The notes under the pieces are model-generated. The model was not told the DNA's origin. It saw only the letters and a program-made list of their open reading frames with translations, and made no database searches. Positions 1-6,703 of a stretch of DNA of 11,246 nucleotides are shown here, piece by piece. A program made the position numbers and the translations under genes. Each line of letters opens with the position of its first letter. Positions within the stretch are counted from its first letter, which is position 1. The DNA is from Chlamydiota bacterium (GTDB taxonomy: Bacteria > Chlamydiota > Chlamydiia > Chlamydiales > Rhabdochlamydiaceae). The stretch lies in the NCBI GenBank assembly GCA_013041585.1, contig JABEVM010000055.1, positions 1 to 11,246 on the forward strand, written 5' to 3'.

Positions 1-69
1 GGGGAAATTTGCTTTCGATTGCAACAATTTGGATGGCCCTCACTGAGGCAAATCTATAAACAATTATAA
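1..69 (+). CDS. C-terminal end of an upstream gene (partial)
   Basis: Frame 1 is open from the first base of the window and ends in TAA at 67-69, giving 22 residues rich in Gln, Arg and aromatic residues (ending in RQIYKQL). The fragment is too short to assign to a family. It stops 13 nt before the next start codon, the spacing expected of an operon with the small gene at 83. The other reading is chance openness of a short stretch, so confidence is modest. Confidence 0.4.
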   Translation, partial: GEICFRLQQFGWPSLRQIYKQL

Positions 70-82
70 CCAAGAGAATTTT

Positions 83-193
83 ATGAAAAAACGTGCTATG
101 TATACAAAAAAAACAAAATCATTTCTTTCTAAACAATATAGTAAATTAGCTGCTGACTACAAACATTTAGCTAAATATTTGAAGAAGTTTTAA
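83..193 (+). CDS. small lysine-rich basic protein, 36 aa
   Basis: The ORF runs from ATG at 83 to TAA at 191-193. A Shine-Dalgarno-like AAGAGA lies at 72-77, about 6 nt before the ATG. The 36-residue product has 11 Lys and 1 Arg against a single Asp. Residues 16-35 (SKQYSKLAADYKHLAKYLKK) alternate Lys with Leu, Ala and Tyr in a spacing that suggests a cationic amphipathic helix. There is no signal peptide, transmembrane segment or cysteine. It sits just after the truncated upstream gene and just before a hairpin terminator, so it looks like the last gene of that transcript. I do not recognise the family. A small nucleic-acid-binding or membrane-active peptide fits the charge pattern, but function is unknown. 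Confidence 0.55.
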   Translation: MKKRAMYTKKTKSFLSKQYSKLAADYKHLAKYLKKF

Positions 194-206
194 TTTCTTC
201 TCTAAT

Positions 207-245
207 TTTGAGATCAGGTTCTCTTTAAGTGATCCTGATCTCAAA
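207..245 (+). terminator. hairpin terminator after the small basic gene
   Basis: A perfect 12-bp inverted repeat pairs TTTGAGATCAGG (207-218) with CCTGATCTCAAA (234-245) around a 15-nt loop. It begins 13 nt after the stop codon at 193. The flanking bases AATT extend the pairing partly. The downstream sequence is only weakly T-rich, so termination may be incomplete, but position and perfect pairing support a terminator. Confidence 0.6.
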
Positions 246-328
246 TTACGCTGCGTATTTTTCTCTGGGAAAAATTCACTCTTTCTTTTATGAGAAATGT
301 AACCACTCTCTCAAACGCGGCATAGATA

Positions 329-1090
329 ATGAATGAGGAAGGACTGATCGTCGGATGCGACTCTACTCTGGAAGTATTACTTCCTTGGTGGTGGAAACAT
401 TACTCCTCTCATAACTCCTATCCCGTTGCCTTTGTAGATTTTGGCATGTCCAAAGAAGCTCTTGCTTGGTGCGAAGCGAGAGGAATTTGCATACCAATGC
501 AAGATTTTGATGATTCTTTCCTTTCCACAAAAGAGGAGGTCTCTCCTCAGTTAAGAGAAAAATGGGAAACCTTTTATGGAAAAGGATTTTGGCCTTATCG
601 CCCTGTTTTTTTTAAAAAACCCTTCGCTCTTCTTAAATCTCCGTTCGTCCGAACCATCTGGCTAGATCTTGATTGTCAAGTCAGAGGCCCACTTGACCCT
701 CTTTTTACCTGCCTTGCCTTTGGGATAGAATTAGCTATTGCAAGAGAGCCGCTCCATAATCAAAAAACAGAACAAGAACTAGGTCTCCTACTCCCTGGGG
801 AAATTAGCTATAATTCAGGAGTCTTAGTTTTTCAAAGCAAAGCAAAAATCCTTGAGAAGTGGGTAGACCTAGCTATTAAAGATAATAAGCAGTTCCTTGG
901 CGACCAAAATGCCCTCTCTCGAGCCATTTATACGCAGAGGCCTTCCTTCCTAGAACTTCCTCCGATTTATAATTGGAGCAGAACACTCGGGAATAATCCG
1001 AATGCCCTCATTCATCATTTTCATGGAGCAATAGGGAAAAGTCAAATCTTGAAAAACATACAGGAAGAAATGATGTTGCTAGAGAAGTAG
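329..1090 (+). CDS. GT8-like glycosyltransferase (GT-A fold), 253 aa
   Basis: This is predicted to move a sugar from a nucleotide-sugar to an unknown acceptor in the cytoplasm. The GT-A/GT8 signature is visible in order: an N-terminal beta strand (LIVGCDS, residues 6-12); the metal-binding DxD as WLDLDC (111-116, Asp113 and Asp115); YNSGVLVF (161-168); GDQNALS (191-197), typical of GT8; and a C-terminal HHFHGAIGK (229-237) resembling the GT8 HxxGxxK metal/diphosphate motif. There is no signal peptide or membrane segment. The start is fixed by an in-frame TAG at 323-325; the start codon has no clear Shine-Dalgarno sequence. It converges on the lipoprotein gene at 1127. The family is well supported, but donor and acceptor are unknown. 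A role in surface glycan synthesis or in host modification would be guesswork. Confidence 0.78.
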   Translation: MNEEGLIVGCDSTLEVLLPWWWKHYSSHNSYPVAFVDFGMSKEALAWCEARGICIPMQDFDDSFLSTKEEVSPQLREKWETFYGKGFWPYRPVFFKKPFALLKSPFVRTIWLDLDCQVRGPLDPLFTCLAFGIELAIAREPLHNQKTEQELGLLLPGEISYNSGVLVFQSKAKILEKWVDLAIKDNKQFLGDQNALSRAIYTQRPSFLELPPIYNWSRTLGNNPNALIHHFHGAIGKSQILKNIQEEMMLLEK

Positions 1091-1108
1091 ATTGACTACT
1101 TCCCTAGC
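1078..1108. terminator. hairpin between convergent genes
   Basis: GCTAGAGAAGTAG (1078-1090) pairs with CTACTTCCCTAGC (1096-1108) around a 5-nt loop: 13 positions with one A-C mismatch. The left arm contains the stop codon of the glycosyltransferase gene. It lies in the 36-bp gap between two convergent genes and could serve both. No clean U-tract follows on either strand, so it may stabilise the 3' end rather than terminate efficiently. Confidence 0.45.
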
Positions 1109-1126
1109 AAACATAATAAAGCAGAC

Positions 1127-1732
1127 TTATTTTTTTAAACTTTGAAGAAAAGCTTGATCGCTTACTAATCTATGTATTGCATCATTAAACGCTGTATCTA
1201 ATGCCGCCTTGGCGTTTTTGCCTGATTGAACCCACATTTTATCGTTCTCTCCAAAGCCCATAATGGTTTTTGAATACACAATATTGCCGTCGCTTTTCTT
1301 TACGCTGACAGCAAGAATAAGCTCGGCAATTCCTCTGGCTCTGAAAAAACCTTGTTTGAATTCGTTATAGAATTTTTGGATCTCAACCTCGATCTCCATC
1401 CCTCCAGTAGCAATCGTACAACCAAGACTTTCAAGCTCGGTTATCACTGCATTTGCAACTTCATCGGCTAGTTCGCCTTCCAGTTTGATCCCAGCTAATT
1501 CAATACCATAATCCCCTTTTTTGGAGCTTACGCGTTTTCCATTTCTGCGGTTATCAATGACATTTACTACTACATTTGTGCCGATTGCTGTAGCAACAGG
1601 ATTTGAATGCATAATCGGTTCATAGGCCACTTGGACTTTTTCAGGTACATAAGCGCAACTGGTACAACTCAACATGAAACCAAAAAAGCAAATGATACTA
1701 AATAAGCCCGCTATATTTCTCTTATTGTTCAT
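1127..1732 (-). CDS. YajG-family lipoprotein, 201 aa
   Basis: This is a probable membrane-anchored periplasmic lipoprotein. The N terminus has positive charges (MNNKR), a hydrophobic core (residues 8-21) and a lipobox-like MLSC ending at Cys23; Cys26 (TSC) is the alternative lipidation site. The mature part resembles YajG (Pfam Lipoprotein_16): a VVVNVIDNR strand, a central ELADEVANAVITELESLGC helix, then strands around VEIQKFYNEF and IAELILAVSV, and a C-terminal helix. Its length is close to E. coli YajG at about 190 residues. The ATG is preceded by AGGGA about 5 nt upstream, supporting this start. It is monocistronic, convergent with the glycosyltransferase and divergent from the antiporter. 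The biochemical role of YajG proteins is not established. In other bacteria yajG sits beside the permease gene ampG, which is not seen here. Confidence 0.72.
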   Translation of the reverse strand: MNNKRNIAGLFSIICFFGFMLSCTSCAYVPEKVQVAYEPIMHSNPVATAIGTNVVVNVIDNRRNGKRVSSKKGDYGIELAGIKLEGELADEVANAVITELESLGCTIATGGMEIEVEIQKFYNEFKQGFFRARGIAELILAVSVKKSDGNIVYSKTIMGFGENDKMWVQSGKNAKAALDTAFNDAIHRLVSDQAFLQSLKK

Positions 1733-1945
1733 GATATTCCCTACATAAATTAACTCGACAAAGTTTACTAATCTACTGGCTTTTACGCCAGATTTTATGC
1801 ACGAAAAAAAGTAATATATTTTTTTTTAAAACGTCTTAAAAATAATTTTTGTTCACTTAACAAGAAGAAGAATGTATATAAGAATTTTACATCACTAATT
1901 TAGCGTGCTCAAGCAGCAACTGTAACATATAAATAATAGAATAAA
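1733..1945. other. divergent AT-rich intergenic region
   Basis: These 213 bp separate the divergent lipoprotein and antiporter genes and must hold promoters for both. The stretch is strongly AT-rich, including a long A/T run at 1801-1850. A short hairpin, CTGGC-TTTTAC-GCCAG, lies in the lipoprotein leader near 1776-1791. TTGTTC at 1849-1854 with TGTATA at 1873-1878 (18-bp spacer) is a weak promoter candidate for the antiporter. I see no convincing ORF or RNA gene. Confidence 0.35.
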
Positions 1946-3136
1946 ATGTTTGAACCAATGCATATTAAGATAGTTTTAATTCTAACGATAGGCCTATCTA
2001 TAGCTACGGCTTTAGGCTACCTTTCCCATCGAATAAAACTATCCCCCATCTTTGGGTATCTATTAGCAGGATACTGCATAGGGCCCTATTCACCGGGATA
2101 TGTGGCAGATATTGTAACAGCGGAACAGTTAGCTGAAATTGGCGTCGTATTAATGATGTTTAGCGCAGGAATGCACTTTAAATGGCAAGATTTGCTAAGC
2201 GTAAAAAAAATCGCAGTCCCAGGCGCGATAGGACAAACCCTGGTTTCTGCATTAATAGCGACAACCTTAATGTACGGTTTAGGATGGTCTTTAGAATCAG
2301 GTATTGTTTTTGGACTTGCGATTGGCGTTGCTAGCACAATGGTATTAATTCGATTACTCTCGGACAACCATCTTCTCAAAACCCAACAAGGTCATATCGC
2401 AGTAGGTTGGCTTATTGTCGAAGATATTATTACGGTAGTCGCCCTGCTCCTTATCCCGACCTTAGCCTTTTCACCTGGAAAAGAAGTTCTTTTGCAGGAG
2501 ATTGCCTACTCAATTGTGATCACGATTTTTAAGTTCATCGTATTGATCATTCTGATGTTCACTCTAGGGCGTAGACTCGTATCATACCTGCTCTCAAAGA
2601 TTGTGCTTATCAACTCCCAAGAACTATTTACTCTTGGAATTCTAGCCATCACTTTTATTATATCCGTGGGATCCGCATGGCTTTTTGGGACTTCGATTGC
2701 CCTTGGCGCTTTCATAGCCGGTATGGTGATAGGCCAAAGTAAAGTCCATCACTTAGTTACAATTAAAGTTACTCCATTAAAAGATGCTTTTGTAGTTGTA
2801 TTCTTTCTCTCTGTCGGAATGCTATTTAATCCAGCCGCGATCGCAGAACACTTTAATGCTTTTTTAGGCACACTAGCCATTGTTCTCATTGCCAAGCCAT
2901 GCGCTGCTTTTCTGATCTCCTTTATGCTAAAATACCCAATTAAGACCGCTTTGACAATCGCTGTATCTCTCGCTCAAATCGGAGAGTTTTCTTTCATTCT
3001 TTCCCAAGTTGCTACGAAGTTCGGCATACTTCCAAGCGAGGGGTATGACATCATTGTAGGTTGCGCTCTGGTATCTATCTCCATTAATCCCCTGCTTTTT
3101 AAGCTTACAAGAAAGTTTGAAAGACAGTTTATGTAG
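1946..3136 (+). CDS. YbaL/KefB-type monovalent cation:proton antiporter (CPA2), membrane domain only, 396 aa
   Basis: An integral inner-membrane protein with roughly 11-12 hydrophobic segments, predicted to exchange Na+ or K+ for protons. It matches the transport half of E. coli YbaL along its length: GYLLAGYCIGPYSPG (37-51), a MFSAGMHF stretch (71-78), GWLIVEDIITVV (154-165), ALGAFIAGMVIGQS (252-265), LSVGMLFNP (288-296) and SLAQIGEFSFIL (341-352). The Glu159-Asp160 pair sits where CPA2 antiporters carry their ion-binding acidic residues. YbaL and KefB are 550-600 residues because they end in a TrkA-N/RCK NAD-binding domain. This protein ends in the basic tail LTRKFERQFM just after the last membrane segment, and only 45 bp separate it from the next gene. 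There is no clear Shine-Dalgarno sequence. Ion specificity cannot be read from sequence. Confidence 0.88.
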   Translation: MFEPMHIKIVLILTIGLSIATALGYLSHRIKLSPIFGYLLAGYCIGPYSPGYVADIVTAEQLAEIGVVLMMFSAGMHFKWQDLLSVKKIAVPGAIGQTLVSALIATTLMYGLGWSLESGIVFGLAIGVASTMVLIRLLSDNHLLKTQQGHIAVGWLIVEDIITVVALLLIPTLAFSPGKEVLLQEIAYSIVITIFKFIVLIILMFTLGRRLVSYLLSKIVLINSQELFTLGILAITFIISVGSAWLFGTSIALGAFIAGMVIGQSKVHHLVTIKVTPLKDAFVVVFFLSVGMLFNPAAIAEHFNAFLGTLAIVLIAKPCAAFLISFMLKYPIKTALTIAVSLAQIGEFSFILSQVATKFGILPSEGYDIIVGCALVSISINPLLFKLTRKFERQFM

Positions 3137-3181
3137 TTTTTATCAGTTTCCAACAAGTCTCTGTATCTACCATCAATAACC

Positions 3182-3958
3182 TTACTTCAAATATATACAA
3201 GAGAGTTGACCCCCGAAGCACTTTTCAGCTCTATGGGTAGCTCGTCTACAACTATAAAATCGTCTTTCGTCAGAATACGTATCAAAGGCCACTTCAGAGG
3301 AAACTACTTTTACGTTTACCCTATAAAGCCTGTTTTTGACATAGCCTAGTAAATCAAAGAGAAAGTGATTTGCTTTGGTAGAATTTGTAAAGTAACTCTT
3401 ATTTCCTACATCCTGATCTATAAATTGTTCAAAAAATTCAAGACTTACCTCATAAGAATTTTGAGCAATGCAAGGGCTTATCGCTGCAGAAATATGTTCA
3501 TGTGTAGCTCCGATTGAAACCATTTGCTCAACAGTGGCCTCAATCACACCTTTTATTGCTCCTCTCCAACCAGCATGAGCTAAACCGATCACTTTAGCTT
3601 GCTCATCAGCAAATAAAACAATTGGACAATCAGCACTATCTGAGCCCAAGATAATGCCAGCTTTTTTAGTAACCATCCCATCTGCTAAAGGCTTTTGATT
3701 TTCATCCCATAGCTTATCAACAACCACGACTGTGTTGCCGTGAACATTTCTTACAGAAGCTAGTGATTCGAGAGGATAGCCAAAATAAGACATAGCCAGA
3801 CGTCTATTTTCTCGGACGTTATCAGAATTATCGCTAGTTGGATAGGCGCAATTTAACGATCCATGAACTCCTAAACTTACCCCACCTTCTCGAGTAAAAA
3901 AACCGTGTCCTACTATCTCGATTTTTTTTAAAAAAGGATCCTCTAGTACCTCTAGCAT
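3182..3958 (-). CDS. pgeF: peptidoglycan editing factor PgeF / YfiH-type laccase-domain protein, 258 aa
   Basis: A cytoplasmic member of the Cu-oxidase_4/YfiH family. Members act on purine nucleosides in vitro, and E. coli PgeF keeps L-serine out of position 1 of the peptidoglycan stem peptide. The family signature is intact. Numbered from the ATG at 3958, the metal-binding set is His73 (NVHG), Cys111 (SADCPI) and His128 (GLAHAGWRG); other conserved pieces are HGFFTREGGVS near the N terminus, SPCI, and FYSCRR-TH near the C terminus. I chose ATG 3958 because AGAGAG lies 6 nt before it and the length before FTREGG matches E. coli. The frame also stays open to a TTG at 3982 (266 aa, no Shine-Dalgarno sequence), and the extra residues (ITYRELP) could be real. 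It is divergent from the lipid operon. It would fit an organism with a reduced peptidoglycan pathway. Confidence 0.85.
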   Translation of the reverse strand: MLEVLEDPFLKKIEIVGHGFFTREGGVSLGVHGSLNCAYPTSDNSDNVRENRRLAMSYFGYPLESLASVRNVHGNTVVVVDKLWDENQKPLADGMVTKKAGIILGSDSADCPIVLFADEQAKVIGLAHAGWRGAIKGVIEATVEQMVSIGATHEHISAAISPCIAQNSYEVSLEFFEQFIDQDVGNKSYFTNSTKANHFLFDLLGYVKNRLYRVNVKVVSSEVAFDTYSDERRFYSCRRATHRAEKCFGGQLSCIYLK

Positions 3959-4024
3959 CGGCAACTCTCTGTACGTGATCAATAAAAAAGATAAAATATA
4001 TGATAAGGAGCCATATATTCAATA

Positions 4025-4082
4025 TGAGATTCACTTGGGTTGTAAAGTTAACGCTCTTTTGATTATAGCGGATTGAATCTCA
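4025..4082 (+). promoter_or_regulatory. candidate promoter of the lipid operon flanked by a 9-bp inverted repeat
   Basis: TTGTAA (4040-4045) and TTATAG (4063-4068) are separated by 17 bp and could be the -35 and -10 of a sigma-70-type promoter for the gene at 4143. On the opposite strand the same bases read as a perfect TATAAT (4067-4062), so the element may also serve pgeF, although no good -35 is visible for that direction. The promoter is bracketed by a perfect inverted repeat: TGAGATTCA at 4025-4033 and TGAATCTCA at 4074-4082. An operator pair is one reading; a hairpin-forming or chance repeat is the other. Confidence 0.4.
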
Positions 4083-4142
4083 ATTGCGTTTTAACAAGAA
4101 ATAGACTATTCGTAACTTAAATGATTAAAAACGGTACTTACT

Positions 4143-5318
4143 ATGCGATCTGCATTGAAATTTGTATTGCTATGTTGTTTTATTACTCTTTCTATAAAAG
4201 GATTCTCTGATCCAAAACAATCAGTTCAAGAAATCCTATCTTTCGCTGATATACAAATCAACGGACCTAGACCTTCAGATATTCAAGTTCATGACGAGAG
4301 ATTCTATGAAAGAGTCTTAAAAGAAGGTTCACTCGGTTTTGGAGAATCTTATATGGATGGATGGTGGGATGCAAAATCTCTTGATGAGTGCATGTTCAAA
4401 ATCCTTCGCGCAAATTTAGAAAACAGAGTTAAACCCACCTGGGGCATGCGCTTTGATGTTTTCAAAGCTAAAATTTTCAATATGCAGAATAAAGGACGCA
4501 GCGCAGAAGTGATCGAGCAGCATTACGAAATTGGTGATGATCTTTATGAATACATGCTAGGAGATACGTTAGCCTATACTTGCGCATACTGGAAAAACGC
4601 TTCTAATCTTGATCAGGCCCAAGAAGCAAAATTTGATCTGATAGCTAAAAAGCTTGGATTACAAAAAGGGATGAAAGTTCTTGATTTAGGCTGTGGCTGG
4701 GGTGGTTTTTCTAGGCATATAGCACAAAACTATGGCGTCGAGGTCGTAGCAGTCAACCTTTCCGAGCAACAGGCGGCTTACGTTAAAAAGATATGCGTTG
4801 GACTTCCTGTAGAAGTACGTGTCCAAGATTACAGAGATACGCAAGGCACTTTCGATCGGATCATTTCAATTGGGCTCATGGAGCATGTAGGGCAAAAGAA
4901 CTATAGAGGCTTCATGGAGCTTGCTCACCGCTGCTTGACTGATGATGGACTATTACTTGTTCATACCATTGGTAGAAATACATCTGTAGTCACAACCGAC
5001 CCTTGGATTAACAAATATATTTTCCCTAATGCGCACCTTCCTTCCAACTCTCAACTTAGCGAAGCATTTCAAGGCCTGTTTGTAATGGAAGACTGGCATA
5101 ATTTTAGTACCAGCTACGATAAAACTCTTATGGCTTGGTATGAAAATTTTGATAGAAATTGGGATAAGATCAAAGCCGAATACCCAGATCCTTTCTACAG
5201 AATGTGGAAGTATTATCTACTCTCCTGCGCTGGAGGATTCAGAGCTAGATCTTTACAGCTTTGGCAAATCGTTCTCTCAAAACAGGGTGTTTTAGATGGG
5301 TACAATTCAATCCGATGA
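4143..5318 (+). CDS. cfa: cyclopropane-fatty-acid synthase family SAM methyltransferase with hydrophobic N terminus, 391 aa
   Basis: It transfers a one-carbon unit from S-adenosylmethionine to the cis double bond of membrane phospholipid acyl chains. It aligns by eye with E. coli Cfa (382 aa) almost end to end: GSLGFGESYMDGWW (62-75), YTCAYW (145-150), the SAM motif VLDLGCGWGGF (179-189), MEHVG (246-250), LVHTIG (272-277), DPWINKYIFPN (286-296), MEDWHNF (315-321) and CAGGFRAR (362-369). Active-site positions corresponding to E. coli Cys139, Glu239 and His266 are present as Cys147, Glu247 and His274. The first 22 residues (basic start, then FVLLCCFITLSI) are hydrophobic like a signal peptide or anchor, unlike E. 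coli Cfa. The next gene overlaps its 3' end by 23 nt. Product chemistry is uncertain: cyclopropane ring, or methylene/methyl branch given the reductase partner. Confidence 0.9.
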   Translation: MRSALKFVLLCCFITLSIKGFSDPKQSVQEILSFADIQINGPRPSDIQVHDERFYERVLKEGSLGFGESYMDGWWDAKSLDECMFKILRANLENRVKPTWGMRFDVFKAKIFNMQNKGRSAEVIEQHYEIGDDLYEYMLGDTLAYTCAYWKNASNLDQAQEAKFDLIAKKLGLQKGMKVLDLGCGWGGFSRHIAQNYGVEVVAVNLSEQQAAYVKKICVGLPVEVRVQDYRDTQGTFDRIISIGLMEHVGQKNYRGFMELAHRCLTDDGLLLVHTIGRNTSVVTTDPWINKYIFPNAHLPSNSQLSEAFQGLFVMEDWHNFSTSYDKTLMAWYENFDRNWDKIKAEYPDPFYRMWKYYLLSCAGGFRARSLQLWQIVLSKQGVLDGYNSIR

Positions 5319-6699
5319 GATTGCAGTAAAAGAGAATCGATCTAACCATGAGAAAAAGAAGCTAGCCATTATCCAAGAGTTCAGGACAAATCTTGCTAAG
5401 GTAGCTGCGGGTAAAAGTACATTTGCACTGAGTAAAAAGACTTCTAATTTATTTAGAAATCGAAAGGCTGCAAAATCAAAAAAACTCGATGTAAAGCAGT
5501 TAAATCAAGTCATCTCTATCGACCCCGAGGCCTTGATCGCTGAAGTAGAAGGCATGATCACGTATGAAGATCTTGTCAATGAAACACTAAAATACAATTG
5601 CCTTCCACCTGTAGTTCCTGAGCTAAAAACCATTACTGTCGGAGGCGCCTTAGTTGGACTCGGTATTGAATCCTCCTCTTTTCGTTATGGCCTTGTTCAT
5701 GAAACTATCATCGAAATAGAAGTTTTAACAGGTGATGGAAACGTTCTTACCTGCAGAGCCGATAATGAGTATCGCGATTTATTCTTCGCATTTCCCAATT
5801 CCTATGGAACACTCGGGTATGCACTAAAAATAAAAATGAAACTGATCCCAGCTAAAAAATTCATTCGGTTAACTAACCTTCGATTTAACGATATCAATTC
5901 CTTTTTCGAAAAGCTACAAGAGTTCTGCGTAAAAAACCGTTCTCTTCAAACAGATTCCTATATTGATGGGGTGATTTTTGACAAAACAGAGATGTACATC
6001 ATAGTAGGAGAACCTGTGGACGAGGCTCCCTTTGTAAATAACTATACCTATCTAAACATCTACTACCAATCGATCCGAAAAAATGAAATCAACTATCTCA
6101 CAACCTATGACTATATATGGAGATGGGACGCGGATTGGTTCTGGTGTTCTAAACATTTTGGGATGAATTACAAAATCTTGCGTTTTCTTTTTGGGAAATT
6201 CATGCTCCATTCGGCTAAGTACTGGAAAATCAAACACCTGATGGCCTCCAATTCTATTTTGAGATGGTTGACTAAACCTTTGGAAAAACCTTCCGAATCG
6301 GTAATTCAAGATATTTTGATCCCTTTTCATAATACCCAGAATTTTTTTACCTTCTTTCAATCCTCAATCGGCATCACACCCATCTGGATTTGCCCTTCCA
6401 TGTCTTACAACAAAGACCAAAAATATACATTTTGTAACTTAGACCCTTCCACTTTGTACATAGATTTTGGTTTTTGGGACATTGTGCCCTCATGGAAAGA
6501 AAAAGGATTTTTAAACAAGATGATAGAGCGTAAAACCGAAGAATTAGCTGGTTTTAAGAGCCTTTATTCTGATTCTTATTACACAGAAGAAGAGTTTTGG
6601 CAGATCTATTCGAAAAACACTTTTCTAGCTCTAAAGGCCAAATATGATCCTCAAAAAGCCTTAAAAGGTCTTTTCGAAAAATGTGTTCATAAAAAATAA
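5296..6699 (+). CDS. DHCR24-like FAD-binding oxidoreductase, 467 aa
   Basis: A FAD-dependent reductase of the PCMH/FAD_binding_4 superfamily that resembles animal and plant delta(24)-sterol reductase (DHCR24/DIMINUTO) in both halves. The FAD domain holds LPPVVPEL (103-110), TVGGALVGLGIESSS (114-128) and a SYGTLGYALKIKMKLIPAKKF run (169-189). The C-terminal half keeps ILRFLFG (294-300), VIQDILIP (336-343), TPIWICP (361-367), LYIDFG (387-392) and YSDSYYTEEEFW (424-435), each with a close counterpart in human DHCR24. The N-terminal membrane anchor of the eukaryotic enzyme is absent. The ATG lies inside the preceding gene, with AGGG about 9 nt upstream, so translation is probably coupled. Pairing with a Cfa-type methyltransferase favours reduction of a methylene fatty-acyl intermediate; action on host sterols is the alternative. 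It converges with the next gene across only 4 bp. Confidence 0.82.
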   Translation: MGTIQSDEIAVKENRSNHEKKKLAIIQEFRTNLAKVAAGKSTFALSKKTSNLFRNRKAAKSKKLDVKQLNQVISIDPEALIAEVEGMITYEDLVNETLKYNCLPPVVPELKTITVGGALVGLGIESSSFRYGLVHETIIEIEVLTGDGNVLTCRADNEYRDLFFAFPNSYGTLGYALKIKMKLIPAKKFIRLTNLRFNDINSFFEKLQEFCVKNRSLQTDSYIDGVIFDKTEMYIIVGEPVDEAPFVNNYTYLNIYYQSIRKNEINYLTTYDYIWRWDADWFWCSKHFGMNYKILRFLFGKFMLHSAKYWKIKHLMASNSILRWLTKPLEKPSESVIQDILIPFHNTQNFFTFFQSSIGITPIWICPSMSYNKDQKYTFCNLDPSTLYIDFGFWDIVPSWKEKGFLNKMIERKTEELAGFKSLYSDSYYTEEEFWQIYSKNTFLALKAKYDPQKALKGLFEKCVHKK

Positions 6700-6703
6700 A
6701 AGA

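Noticed and set aside
290..325. 11-codon ORF ending three bases before the glycosyltransferase start, as a possible leader peptide
   Set aside because: There is no Shine-Dalgarno sequence, no attenuator-like hairpin follows, and such short ORFs are expected by chance. Its only use is that its stop fixes the downstream start.
1776..1791. CTGGC/GCCAG hairpin in the lipoprotein leader, as a riboswitch or RNA thermometer
   Set aside because: Only five base pairs, with no conserved aptamer-like core and no pairing to the ribosome binding site visible.
3834..4034. 66-residue minus-strand ORF overlapping the start of pgeF
   Set aside because: It lies in another frame of a gene with a complete family signature, shows no motif, and reads partly through the AT-rich promoter spacer.
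6052..6360. 102-residue minus-strand ORF inside the DHCR24-like gene
   Set aside because: It is fully antisense to the conserved C-terminal half of the reductase and has no family signature.
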